Positions 23,820 to 35,805 of a DNA stretch of 64,000 nucleotides are shown piece after piece (within the stretch, counting starts at the first letter, position 1; every line of letters begins with the position of its first letter). Under the pieces are notes generated by a model that saw only the letters and a program-made list of their open reading frames with translations, did no database searches and had not been told where the DNA came from. Both the position numbers and the translations under genes were made by a program. Origin of the DNA: Taenia hydatigena (Eukaryota > Platyhelminthes > Cestoda > Cyclophyllidea > Taeniidae); the NCBI GenBank assembly GCA_036345935.2, contig JADWOT020001080.1, positions 1-64,000 on the forward strand, given 5' to 3'.

Positions 23820-23961
23820 CTCCTACTCCATGGTCACATCTCTGCAGAGGCGCGAAATTCAGCTCGTTGCCTGAGTAATGAGTATCTCCTGACTCCGAGT
23901 GAGTGCTCACGAGTGATAACTTGTGCAACTGATTAGGGTCATTTTAGTTCTTCACTTATAG

Positions 23962-24315
23962 TCAAGGCAGTTTATAGTACTTCTTTGAGAAAGGAGATCT
24001 GTTTGATGCCTTTTGCAGCAACTGACTCTCACAATCGAGACTAAGCACTGTTTGTCGCACCTCATCTTCACAGGAGCACTTTCTAACTGCCATGTCAGCT
24101 GCAGTGTACCAACATATCTGCGCAGGTGTGCGGTTGGTTTGGCGTTCATCTTTACCCACTTGGCCGTCGCCCCCTTGCAACGAGTAGAATAAATGCAGAT
24201 CAGTGCCCATCTCCTTCGTTGGTGACCATATGATAGAAATGGGGTGGTGAGGATTAACCACCGCATCATTCATCAATGAAAACGGTTCTCCACACGTTCC
24301 ATTATGTCGGCACAT
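23962..24315 (-). other. Open frame of 117 codons, unknown
   Basis: The frame begins MCRHNGTCGEPFS and ends SPFSKKYYKLP-stop. The last 40 codons have a diverged counterpart at about 61080-61190 (SESQLL and ASN preserved, with stops), which hints at coding ancestry. It lies 140 bp upstream of the conserved unknown frame at 23586-23819 on the same strand and could be an upstream exon of that gene. An overlapping frame of 105 codons exists, so coding status is uncertain. Confidence 0.2.
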
Positions 24316-24329
24316 TTGTTATCTGCATG

Positions 24330-27300
24330 CTTGACTAAGTAGTGCTCCATTGCTAGGCGGGAAGCGTTCGGCGAACACGCTTCTCCCTACAGTGACATTG
24401 TTATTCGCCTTTGAGGAAAAGAATGCACTCTGCCGCCTTCATTACATTATCACCAAAGACGAATGCTCTCTGCCTACTCTCCTTCTACTAGTTTCGAGGT
24501 ACTAAACGCGTAGAAGGAAAATAGTAGCGAGAAAGTCATCACGCATTCTAATATATTTGTTGAAGTTTGAGAGTAAGCAAAGGACCACAATCCAACTGCC
24601 CTAGTCGCGAGCAGCACATGCACCTGTCTGCCCATGCTAGACAACGAGCAAGTTCATTTGTTCGGAAAGCAGAATGAACGACGAGCAGGCGCAGATGACG
24701 TTGCGCAGACGACTTTGCTGTCCGACAGCGTCGTCAAGCCACCGAAGTGTCAAAAGTGTCATGTGGCTGGCTCATTGGTCGCCGTAGTGGTGATGACGTG
24801 ATTCTGTTGCAGGGGATTCGCCTGTGTCCGACAAATCCAGCAAACCCACGAAGAGGCAGTTACTGCCTCTGCTGACCACAAGCACTGCATCAAAGTTTGT
24901 TCCGCCTAATCTTGCTTGAGAAGAACGGCCAGGCTAAATATTCACGCCACTTCCTCTCTTGCCTTGAGAGGTGTGCCTGGCTGCTCATAGAGGAGTGCTA
25001 GCGCCAGCACAGTATGGCAAAGGGAACTCAACAACCACATCTTGTGACGCCTAAATGAAGACTCCGCTTCCCTTCCCTCAGGATCAGGCATCCCAAGTAG
25101 TGTGTAGCTACAAATGACATCAACAGGACACGAGCGATCTGCATTTCATCTTCCGTTACAGTCCTGAGTGTTTCTTGTCCACGCCAGGAACGTTTGTTTC
25201 GTGCCGCATCTGACACTTAACGCTGTTCTGTAAGTTGTGAGAGGACTCTGCTTTGGTAAAATAGTGCTCCAAAATCCACCGTTGGTAAATAATTTAAGAA
25301 AGACGCCCTATGCTGCTTACATCCGGAGATTCATGTAGAAAACTGGTAGAACAAGGCTTAGAGTAGTTCATGCTCAGCACATCAATCGGACTACGTTTTT
25401 GGAACATACCGTCGGCTAATATTTAATAGTAGTGAAGCAGAACAGACAAAGTCTGCAATTCTGGTTACTGCAATGCTTCAGTGCTTCATATTTTATCAAC
25501 AGTCCCTCCGCTAAAGCCAAATGCAACCATTCCAGCTAATGTTTTCTGACATAGACACTTGTCGGGTTCTTCAAGTATGTCACCAACTGCTAACAAGCCA
25601 TTGATGTTAAGTCAATAGACGAGTGGGAAGTGGGAGACATTGAGAAAAATCAAGTCTCGAAGAAGCGTAGATACACAAACAAAGCATTTGTAGAGTCAAC
25701 ACACTCCTTCTTCTCGCTATCCACGTTCTAAGAGTTGCTCTAAAATAACAACAAATGACGCCACACGGAGCTGGTGTGCTGGCAATAGACTTCAAGATTT
25801 CACCAGCGCGTAGGCCCACTCGTCTTTCTGGATCCGCACATTGTCGTGAGTAATGTGTGGTCCCCAACTTTCCTCAACCGCACAACATTTGTTCCTTTAG
25901 TGGTAAAATTGCATGGACTGCTCATTTTGCCGAATTACCGGATGTTTGCTGTGTAATTTAGCAGTGGTTTTACCAGCTTCCTGTGTCCTACCCGCAAATC
26001 CTCAAGAAACGCTTGAGCTGTGAAGGTGAAGAGATGCGCCACTTTCTATTTTCCCATGCTCGTAAAACTACCTCTGGAAAGTTACAGTTGCTGACTACTA
26101 GGCGGTTGGGTTTAAAAGAGATGAGGAATAGAATTTGGTGTCTACTTGTCCATAGCCAACTTTGGCAACTCGGTAAGTGGGATGGAAGTAGATACAATTG
26201 TCTCTCCCACGACAATGGAACAATCAAAGCAAATCGCAGTGATAGCGGATTTTCGCCTCTTAGTTAATGAAGTGTTGTGATTTGACTTTGTAGGCAGTTA
26301 GGTCTGCAACAGGTCAAAGTGTGCCTTCTTGCTAGCTCGTCTTAGGGGACTGGGGTGGTTCACGAGAAGCCTCAAACGGTTCAGCTTAACTCTTGCAGCT
26401 GGCCGAAATCCAGTAGTTCGATAGAGCAATACACTGTTGTGGAAGCCTCTACTAAGATCCAGTATCATTGACTACCATTCGTGCGTATTAGCCACAGCCT
26501 AGTTGACCAATTCCCGTCAGACTAAATAACTGGGACAGTTTCATTTGTCCTTCAGTGCTCTTTCTACAAACAAACGACGAATGGGTCAACTGATTAACCT
26601 TGAGGCGAACACCTAAAATCACAAGTGTATCACGCACCACTGCGGTCACCACGTGTAGCTGCATGACAAGTTAGTTGAAGAAGTGGGAGAAATGCAGGTG
26701 TGCAAGCATCTCGTGTTTCGTGACTAGGTAGTCATTCAGTGTTCTGCTGAGGCCACTTTAAAATGAAGTGGGTTTTCATTGCAGATGGCTTCCAGGCAGA
26801 GTAGGGTCACCCTCATTCTCTCGCAAGGAGTAGAGTGCGAGCAGGTGGCAGAATGATGAGGTTCATGATGGTTCAGGGAGTACCCTTCTTTCTAATAGTG
26901 CGATGAGAGCAGTACCGCAGCAAGAAGCGTGTTCGTCGAACGCGTCTCATCTAGCATTGAGGGCTACTTAGTCTGATGCATGCATTGCAAATGTCCCGAT
27001 GTGACAGAGCGACTGGACATCTGTCCTCATTCGTGGCTTTGGGAAGGCACGTACCAGTTGCCATCAATGCGCTCAACAGAAACCATTCAGCACCAGACAA
27101 ACACACATGCACATTCGCCACCCTCTAGCTTCATAATGCAAAAAGGAAGTGCGTCACTTTTAATGCATGTTACACTTGTGAAGTCGCCTCTTCAAAGTCC
27201 TGCCTCCTGATTGCTGGCTAGTTCTATTGAGGAAAAAAGAGAAGAGTCTAATTTGGTGTCAACTTTCCCAAAATCCATCTCGGCATCTTGATATGTGGAA

Positions 27301-27810
27301 ATGAGCAAAATTAATTGGCTCACCAGCAACAATAAAATGGTCATAATTTGGTCTTGTGTTGAGCAAGACATCGAGGAGTCCTGGCGTGTGTCTTCCTGTC
27401 ACCTCCATGTGAACAGCTGCAATGCTTCACGAGGAGCCTTGCGCAATTCAGTTGCTCAAGGCACTCCACCCATTAGAGCGATGCGTTCTTGTGGCAGCAT
27501 TACTCCGTCATTCATCAGAAGCCTCTATCAAGAGTTAAATGCATTACCTACCGTCCCAGCTAAATTTAAGTGAGCCAAGTAATTCTGATCAGTGGCGGAC
27601 TGCGCCTCTACCCTATGACCACAAATATCTCACTCAAACTGCACTGGGAAGACATCGTTCCCCATCGTCGCTTCATGAGCTGCGAATGTGATTGTGACCT
27701 CGGGGTGGTGTGAGAGGCAGCATACCATTTCCTTGTCTGAATGTGTCAGAAGCAAAGGAGCTTTGACTACGCGACCACCCAGGCAGGTAACTGTCTATAA
27801 TAGCAACGGA
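24330..27810. other. Spacer core without recognisable genes
   Basis: The longest frames (92-94 codons at 25983 and 27295, plus strand) have no support from copies elsewhere. This is the least repetitive part of the spacer. Nothing else seen. Confidence 0.4.
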
Positions 27811-27814
27811 TCGC

Positions 27815-27958
27815 GGAAGTCCTCCCGATGGCCTAGCACCCCTTAATGTCACTCTTAGTAATGTACTTTGCGAAGATCTGACCCAACTTGTCATTGAAGA
27901 CTTCCTTACGGACTTTCTTAGATCCTCTTCAATAAACCAAACCCTTTTCGACTACCGA
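27815..27958 (+). pseudogene. Conserved 144-bp terminal exon, spacer copy lacking its stop
   Basis: Again exactly 144 bp. The frame shows NVTLSNVLCEDLTQLVIED, then FLTDFLRSS, and ends in LFDY, but the expected TGA is CGA, so the frame runs on. A gain or loss of the final stop distinguishes this copy from the others. There is no neighbouring exon that I can place. Confidence 0.45.
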
Positions 27959-28549
27959 GCGCTGCCTTTCTTTCCTCCAGCTGACTAGCAGTTAGCAACA
28001 CTGCATCCGATTTTACAGTGTCCACCACCAAACACCTACCCGTAATTCACTTACGATACGACTCTCGTTTTACTTCCCCACCCATCCTTAACCCTGTCTT
28101 CCTCTCACCTCCCTGTCAACTCTTCAATCGAATGCAAACATCGGTGCCATCTTCCCCACCCACTCGCAATTCATTGAGGTAGCAGCCATGAAATCGCTAC
28201 ACGTCTCCAACCCAATGGATGCACCCATCAGTTGAAGCCCCACGGGTCTACACTTCTCCCCTTTCGAAATGATTTGCCTACCGACTGGTCTTTGCAGTCT
28301 CGTACAGTCAAAGCAATCAGTAGGGGTAAAACACAAGCAAACACTTGCTTCTTGCCCCATCAAAACAGCCTACCCGTGCGCACCTTTCTCTTCACCCAAC
28401 CATGGGCGAACTCCGCATAAAATGAAACGACTAAGGTCTGCGGTGTGCTCTGGTGAAAGTACAAGTATGAGGTAAAGTGGTCTGCAGCTCGTTGATTTGG
28501 GGGAGATGAATTCTCTGCACAAGAAACCATAGCAATTCAACAGGGAGAG

Positions 28550-30550
28550 CAAATCGTAATGATGTGGAGAGTAGCGGTACCACCAGTAGTTGCCGACGCG
28601 TGGAACTCCACACTGGCATTCAGCAGCCACCACACCTGGGAGAGATCTGAAAACGGAAGAACAGGAACTCGCTACTCGATATTAAGCCACAATCACTCAC
28701 CCACCTACCCAAGAGAATCAAGATTGACGGCCGGCGTTTCAGCCAGCTGATAATGGACATATAGAGAGAAGAAAGCAAAACAACACCCACATGGCCTAAC
28801 GTAAATAAGTAACACATTCGTCTGCCGCCACAGCCTACAGAGCTTGACAGAAATTCATGGCGAGTACAGATCCCAATACCACCATCAAATCCCACCCGGT
28901 AGTGTCGTAAGCAGTGCATCAGACAAACCGAAACACAAAAAGAAAACTGATTGGTTTGCTGGCGAAGGACAATCCTTACTTTGGAGGAGAAATGACTACT
29001 TTAGCACATCTGCCTCGCCTTCGTCCCCTCACTGTAGCGTCGATAGCACCGGCAGATGAGGTGGAGATACGAGACATGTCTTCCTTCCAGATGCGCCCCA
29101 AACGTCCAAATGAAATTGAAATAGCCACCGACAGCCTCTGTCCTTCATCATGAAAAAAAGGGCAAGCGACCACACCTAAGCGCAAATAATTTTCGACCTC
29201 GATTTAGGGTGTGGGTGCATTTCCGATAGCCACATGCAAATAGACTCAACAAAGCCAGTTCACCCAAGCAAACAATTTACTTCCGTAAAGAAAACAAAAC
29301 AAATAAGTAAATAAGGAACCCCCGCAATTTCTCTCGAACTGAAAGAAAACGCGAGCTTTGGCCATTATCGTAGATACCATGGGATAAAGAACACCTCCCA
29401 AGGAGAGCACTGACTTGCATAAAGGTTAGGAAGGAGGCTAGGAGGGATAGAGGTGAGGTTATAGCTCCGAAGGGCGACAATGCGCAGGAGACTTTGAAGG
29501 CTGCTGCTACTCTCCGCCAAATCTTGGGGCAAGGCAACTCATCCGCAGTTATCAAGAGGCACCTGAAGAATAAAATAATTAAATATTATTCCTTCCCTCT
29601 AATGGATAAATGTGGAAAGCGGAGTCAAACAGAGCTAACAGAACGACTGCACTCAAGCAGCATCCTACGCCTCGGCAGTCATGGCACAAAACATGCTTCA
29701 TCATAAGGTGTGTAGCAAAGGATTGGGTGTCTCAAAATCTACGTGTGCTGAAGCAGATTTAAGTAATTTGCATGTGGGAAGACGAAATTCATGTCGCGAG
29801 AGTAATTGAGAAGAGTGTCGGGGGAATGTCACTCAAGCAGCATAAATGGCTGCCACTCAAGTGACCACCTTCAAACCATGTGAGGACACCCATGGGCAGA
29901 GGAGAGCAGGCATGAAGTAACTTCAAGTAAGCAGACATTACGTTTGGCAAAACACCTGCAAAGCCTTAGTTTATGCGCCATAATAATTGCGAACTGTGTA
30001 GAGGAAAAGTAGGTGGCATAGTGGTATTAAAAATATCGCTCCAACTATAACAACGAAAACGTGATAAGGGCTGCTATAGTACTTCTTGCAGGCGTGACGG
30101 AAGGCTGGAAACATATTGGACGAATTAAAGTGGGTCCCCTATATTTCGTGCTCGAGGTTATTAGTTGTTTTTAGTTATTTGCATCCCATGATTGTGTCAT
30201 GCCGAGACTTCCTTGAAGGCAAAGGAAGGCATATTACTGGGGCAGAATGTGTTTGGCAAACAGAGGGGGTGAAGCTGCTGGCCTAGCCCGGCCCGGAGGC
30301 CAGCCAACGCAGCTAGGACAATGTGGCCACCCACGTGACGGATATCAAGCTCGGCACTTGGGCCAAACCAAGTATTGCAAAGATAATGTCATTTAATGCT
30401 AAACCATTGACGATGGCCAAGACTACGCTCTCATTTTGCAAGATGGAGCCTAATGATGTTTTGCAGTTTGCATCCATGATTATTTGCTCTCAATGTTATA
30501 ATCAGTCAAGGTAGATTCAGAAGCACCTCCTGATGCAACGTGTGCAGCTG
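28550..30550 (+). repeat. Outer-arm repeat unit, rearranged spacer copy
   Basis: Segments match 45.66-46.9 kb but in altered order: 28556-28640 to 45661-45740, 28900-28990 to 46050-46140, 29150-29230 to 46944-47060, 29340-29410 to 46160-46230, and 29590-29750 to 46400-46560. No ankyrin-like exon is found in this copy. Open frames here (up to 99 codons) show no conservation with other copies beyond the nucleotide level. Confidence 0.65.
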
Positions 30551-32144
30551 TAAAGCACGTAATCCTAAGATGAACTCCTAGTTTAATGCTTTACAGCTAT
30601 GCACAGGTAAGTTGTGCAAGCTTCGAACCTCCATGATGGTTGGTTGATGCTGGTAAATTGCATGTTGACACCTCCTTGCGATTACCCATGGCATATTACT
30701 ACTTGAGATTGCAAGTTAAGCAAGTCATGTGTACACATATGTCCGTGCATGATTACACTTCGTGGCGTAAGGTGAGCCTTGAATCACTTTTTGCCTTAGC
30801 GTGGTATGTGACACGCGGAAGCGCTAGAGGTCAAGTGCTCATCATCTATTAATGATCACCTTCACATGCTGGTATGTGCGTCGGGTTAGAAGGCAGTGTG
30901 CGGCCCACTAGCATTTCTGCGCACCAAAATACGGAGTCGCTTACCATTGCAGCCTACATGTGGTGAACATGCATTAAAAGGAGGAAGAGGCTGTCTCACC
31001 TTCTCAGCTCAGTGCAAGGACTCCTAGTCTACTGGTTCATGTGGAGTATGTGTGTTGCAGAGAGCGAGCATCAGTAAGGTGCTACAGAAGAGCGATCGTG
31101 TGTGCTGTTGTGGATGGGACAATCACGGCATCCCAACATGTCGCACCATGTGTGAAGCGAGAGAGCGGAGACGAGATGATTCCACTAGAAATTGTAGCCT
31201 CAGTGCACGTAGTCATGGGATGCGCCAAAGCCGCATCTAGTCCGTGAGCATTTGTGGCCCGAGCCACTAAATAAATCAACTTTCTACCTAATTCTTGGAC
31301 AAAACCGCCACCTATGGCCATGACCTCCAGATGTTTCAGTTCACAGGCTCAATTCTCCTCTCGGTTTTACTGCTACACTCTGCCTTTAGAAGCTTTAGTG
31401 AACTACACCTCTCCTCCTGTTGACAGAATTCCCACAGACTCCATCTCACGGTGCACAACAAGCACAACCCCACCATTATCTTACTGCGTGTGAGCAATCC
31501 CGGGTCGAATCAGTCCGCAACATTAGTCGTGTTTGTTTCAGTGGCACCAACGTGACCGTAAGTTTTTCCAACTGTCTACACTAGTCAATGTGAGCTTTTC
31601 GACACTCTCAAATGTGCACTTAGTTTTCTTTTAAATTTTGCTAGAAGATTGCTCAGTTTAATGTAACACATGAGAATCCAGCAAGAGATTACACCACTTT
31701 TGCGGCGCGTCTGATGAACGCGCATTCGGTACAAAATTATGTAAGATTGGGCACGAGCGTACCATTGCAGTGTAATTTAAGCGATTACTCACCTCCTTTT
31801 TCCACATGTCATTTTAATGTTACAAATTCCTGCGACTTGGTCCTTTCCAAACTCTCAGATTATCGAAACAATCAAATCAGGAGGAAGAGATATGCATTAG
31901 AAAGGTGGTGCTTTGAGCCTCAGTTCAGGCACCTCCCTCCCTGCACTGCCACATCCACCACACCATCAATAGCTCATCTCACTAAGAAAAACACATTATT
32001 TCGAACAAATTTCCGACCTCCAGTGCCAGGTGATGCACTGAAGCGTCGGTGGAAGCTGGTTCAATTGGAGTACAGCGATTGCGGTGGAGACAGAGTAATT
32101 AGGATCGGAAATGAGGTTGAGCACCAGAGGAGCCTTGAGGTGTG

Positions 32145-32857
32145 TCAGTCCAGGTTAGTTATTCGGGCTCGAAGTGCTCTTCCTAACGTCTTTTCGATTT
32201 CACTGACTATCAGATCCTTGTACGCATTAGCTGATACGAAGAAACCGTGAGTTGAGATGCATGCGTCTATAAGAAGAGACGCCAACAAGTTCAGTTGGAT
32301 GTCAGGATGTACGTCTGTTTTTAAATGGACAAAAGCATTACACTCTTCACTACCCAAGACATGCAAATTCATGGTTAGTGGAATGTGTTGTCAGAGGAAG
32401 CAGAAAGGAAACTAGTGTTTCCAAAATGCAGCATCCCATTGCCCTCTAAACTTGACATTGGATGTGGAGTGCGTGAGGAGTTAAGGTTGCAAGATTGGCA
32501 TCCACGATTTGCGTGGTTAGAATGAAGCAGACTTACTAAGTTGGGAGGGATTAATGCCAAACTAGTTACGTTGAAGCAAGCGCCGACGGTGTAGGTGAGC
32601 ACTTCACGGACCAGACTGTTATGAAAAGAATAGGGATAAGAGAGAACAAGATTTTCAATAGCTTTAACACAATGTTTTTGCCTCTTTTTCTTACACATAG
32701 TAACAGATCCCTTGTTGCATCATCCATTATGGGATCTGCGAGGAAGCCTGGAAAGTGTCTGTCAGCAGCAGGAGATGTTGGACTCACTGTAATTGAAAGA
32801 GGACACTAACAGCAGTGCCACGACAAGCAGTGCACCTTTCGATTGATAAAACTGCAT
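32145..32857 (-). pseudogene. Small secreted protein, broken copy
   Basis: Exon 1 (32857-32788, 70 bp, signal peptide MQFYQSKGALLVVALLLVSS) and the 40-bp intron are normal. Exon 2 (32747-32537) is 211 bp, one base shorter than in the sister genes, so the frame shifts after the CVRKRGKN segment; the lost frame resumes as CVKAIENLVLSYPYS and keeps the CFNVT sequon. The exon 3 acceptor reads cttgg instead of tttag, and about 17 bases are missing near the start of exon 3. The rest of exon 3 (ending TLGRALRARITNLD) is open. Three independent lesions make this a pseudogene. Confidence 0.8.
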
Positions 32858-32938
32858 GTCGAAGGAGTGGGGCTATGCTTCGTCCCAGAAGTCGCAGCGC
32901 ATCGTTTGTGTTGTCGATGAGAGGGAGTGGTGAGTGGT

Positions 32939-32946
32939 CTTTTATA
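32939..32946 (-). promoter_or_regulatory. TATA box of the broken secreted gene
   Basis: TATAAAAG on the minus strand, 82 bases upstream of the start codon, preceded by ggttgga and with the conserved leader accactcaccactccctctc. Intact although the gene body is broken. Confidence 0.7.
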
Positions 32947-33855
32947 TCCAACCAGTTGAGTCTTTGCCAGTGGCAATTGTTTGTAACCTACACACCATCA
33001 CCTTCACCAATGCAATGACCGAGGCGTGAAGGTGTGAGGCAGCACTATGGCGCGCTTCTGCAAATCCATCCAGAGGAGACATCATTCACCCTAACTTATT
33101 TCCATTTGTAGAGAAAGAGTTGGGACTTGTACAAAGGTGTGCGTACTGACGCATATCCACCCAGAAAGTCACAGATCCATTCAAGGATTTGGATTTAAAT
33201 TCACCCCTTTATGGTGCTTGGATCAAATATACATGTGCACGCACAGTGTTTGGTATAAGCCATATCAATAATAGTGAAACTGAATTGGACAAAATGAGTT
33301 CGCCCTGGTCAGTTTTGGTTGGCTTGTTTCGTGAACATCAGAATTTATGCCTACCAAAAGGAATAAGTCAACATTAAAGCAATGGTTCATCCTCCAGAAA
33401 TGAGAATTGTCCTTTGTCAGTAAAACAATCAGTTTTCTTTTGTGTTCTTTGGTTCGCCAGATGCACTGCCTGCAGCACTACTACGTGAAGCTTAACAGTA
33501 GTGATAGAATCTGCTCTCGCTATGAGTTCCTGCTCATATTAGGCTATGTGAGGTGCCGCTTTGCGCCTTCTCTTTCTGCGTGTGCATTATCACCTGGCTG
33601 AAATGCTGGGCGTCAATGTCGGTTCTCTTGGGTGGATGAATTGACTGATTGTGGCTTAGTATCGAGCAACCAACTCTTGTTTGTTATGTGGTTTTTCCTT
33701 TTTAAATCCCTTTCAGGCGTGGTGGCCGCTAGCAGGGCAGGGCGGCACGTGTGAGTGATGTCGGCCACACTGAGTCCTCCAAGGTCTCCTGCTCCCCTTT
33801 CTGCGTCCACGCCGTCCCTCACGTCGGCAACCACTGGTGATGCCGTCACCCCCCA

Positions 33856-34177
33856 CATCATTACAATCTTCAATGACAAACTGGGTCAGAGACCTACGAA
33901 GCGTACCATTGAGTGCCAGCGAGGAGCGCTTGTTAATCAAAAAGCCCTTCAGACCCATCACTATTCAAGGCATTCATCTACAATTGTATGTTAGCTATAC
34001 AATCCGGCACCTACAACGCACCATCGGCAACGCAAAAGTTAAGTCGACTTCAATCTGTGGGCACATTTCCGCAGGTCCTTCAACAAACAAATCAAGCCTG
34101 TGCTCATTCCATAAACTTGCATTGCCCAGGTACTGGGACAAAGCATTTTGCCTACTGGATCGCATCAGGCGCGACAC
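33856..34177 (-). pseudogene. Upstream block plus terminal-exon start, fused copy (right arm inner end)
   Basis: Mirror of 14083-14404 with near identity. The fusion into the outer-arm repeat family is identical, so the fusion predates the large inverted duplication. Confidence 0.35.
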
Positions 34178-34459
34178 AAATTATACTTTGACGCTGACAT
34201 ACACATCCCCGCCTACAGTTCCAATTTTTTAGAAAAGTCTTTTTAAAATGCCGCAAAACATCGGGAATGTTGTGAGCACACATTTTACCGACGCAAGCAC
34301 AGTAATGGTCTGAAAGAACTGCGATGTTCCAAAGGTGGAGTTGCCATTGCATGCTTTACCTACTTTTAATGTAGGTGCTGTTGTGGATATCTGATTACTG
34401 GGGAGCACAATAGCGGTGCCACCCACCTCGACGCCAGCGTTGTTCTGTGTATGCAGACG

Positions 34460-34669
34460 TCGTAGGAATTATGAAGCATTGCCATTGGCCAGGACTCAAA
34501 CAGTTTGGCATTTGCATGTCCCATCAGCCAGTCACAGCGATGACGCATGCTGAAAGCAGCGACATCAGAGGAGGGGAAGCAGAAGTCCGCCTCTTCGACA
34601 CGCAGTTCTCCCCGCTCAAAGGCCTGCTGCTTTTGCCGGCACCTCTGTCAGTGTCAACTGTGGATTTCA
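34460..34669 (+). pseudogene. Secreted-family promoter and exon 1 relic, right arm
   Basis: Mirror of 13591-13800, with ACG at 34600-34602 in place of the start codon and one further c-to-t substitution just downstream (Leu to Phe in the shadow frame). Confidence 0.55.
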
Positions 34670-35549
34670 ATTAGGCAAACATGCTCTGCTATTGACCAAC
34701 CAAGTGCAGACTTGACTGTGGATCCCACAATGTTTTCCATACCGCTTATCAGCAAAAACTCGAGTGGTCAAAGTTAGCTATTCACGTTGTGTTCTTAGGT
34801 AAGAAATTATTGCCTCAAATCAAGTAAAATGTATTGATTGTGCTATACAACTCTTTAAACCTGGAATATCAGAGTGCTGCAAATCACACTTGTTCTATTT
34901 TGAGCTTCCAGTTTCAATTCAACATTGGCTAGGACTTCAGAGATTCCATCCTTCAGTGCAAAGCAGGCGCGCTTTAGATTTCAGTTTGCTTCTTGCTGAC
35001 GATTGTAGCCATCACAAGTCTTTGGACTAGCCATTTCATGTGCTAATCCTCGCATTTCTTACGTGTGCATGCACATTCCTTCATTTATCCCATTCCACGA
35101 TCGAAGCACCAGAGAAAATCCAGCGTTAAGCGGCAATGGACTTAATTCGTGTTCCAGATCTTGTCGCCGACCTTAGGCTTCGCCAGGTCAGCGATTAATA
35201 AGAAGCGCTGTTCGTTCGCAGGATGGCGGTCGCCTTAGTCATCATCCGCGGTGATTCCACGATTGCGCAGATACGCCGTGCTTAAATTCAGAGAAGAATG
35301 TCTTTGTCCCTTTTATGCATGTCACATCCGTCGTCAACTTCGTTTCGGTTTCTCAGTGCTTTTTTGGCAAACTCGCCTCATTTTCGACAAGGTAGATTCA
35401 TGAAGAAACAGATGAAAGCTTTGGACCCAACTGCCTGGCGCCAAGTTAGCGAGAGTCGGGCAAGTGAAGGCGATAATGCGCCCAATCGTGTTGAATCATG
35501 CCAGGTTCCCCTATAAAAACACACAGGTTATGTAAAGAGATTTTGGTGA

Positions 35550-35805
35550 TCAATCAGATCCGATGACATTGCATGCCAGTCCCGTAAAGCCTTTTGCTTG
35601 CTCGAGCACAGTCGCGATCAACGCCTCTGACACGACAGGCTTCCATGTGGACGACAGTATTTTGACCGCTTCTCCCATCAATCTGCTGTGTTAGCTCCTC
35701 CCCACAGTCCACAACTGATGGCTCACTCGCAGTCGTTTCATCCATTGCCAAAGGGCACTCAACAAACATCATCGGAGTTGTTCCAGTTGGGCACCTTGGA
35801 GGCAT
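35550..35805 (-). pseudogene. Conserved unknown frame with 2-nt deletion, right arm
   Basis: Mirror of 12455-12710, carrying the same 2-nt deletion. The inactivation therefore predates the arm duplication or was copied by conversion. Confidence 0.4.

Larger units (their letters stand above)
14681..33579. other. Spacer between the inverted arms
   Basis: This 18.9-kb segment is single copy at high identity but is built of the same older cassettes as the rest of the window. It holds a diverged copy of the outer arm (14.4-17.9 kb), the nearly intact secreted-protein gene (19.86-20.59 kb), relics of its exons (21.9 and 22.9 kb), the conserved unknown frame (22.2 and 23.7 kb), another outer-arm-like unit (28.55-30.5 kb) and a broken secreted-protein gene (32.1-32.9 kb). 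The geometric centre of the palindrome is near 24130, with no special symmetric sequence there. Confidence 0.9.

Noticed and set aside
31714..32250. 178-codon plus-strand frame as a gene
   Set aside because: It lies antisense to exon 3 of the broken secreted gene and to the repeat beyond it; the matching segment at 19554 and 55.0 kb is interrupted.
33755..34232. Overlapping 79-, 131- and 67-codon frames as genes
   Set aside because: Several frames on both strands are open over the same bases, and all are mirrored in the left arm. Only the minus-strand frame shares motifs with other loci.
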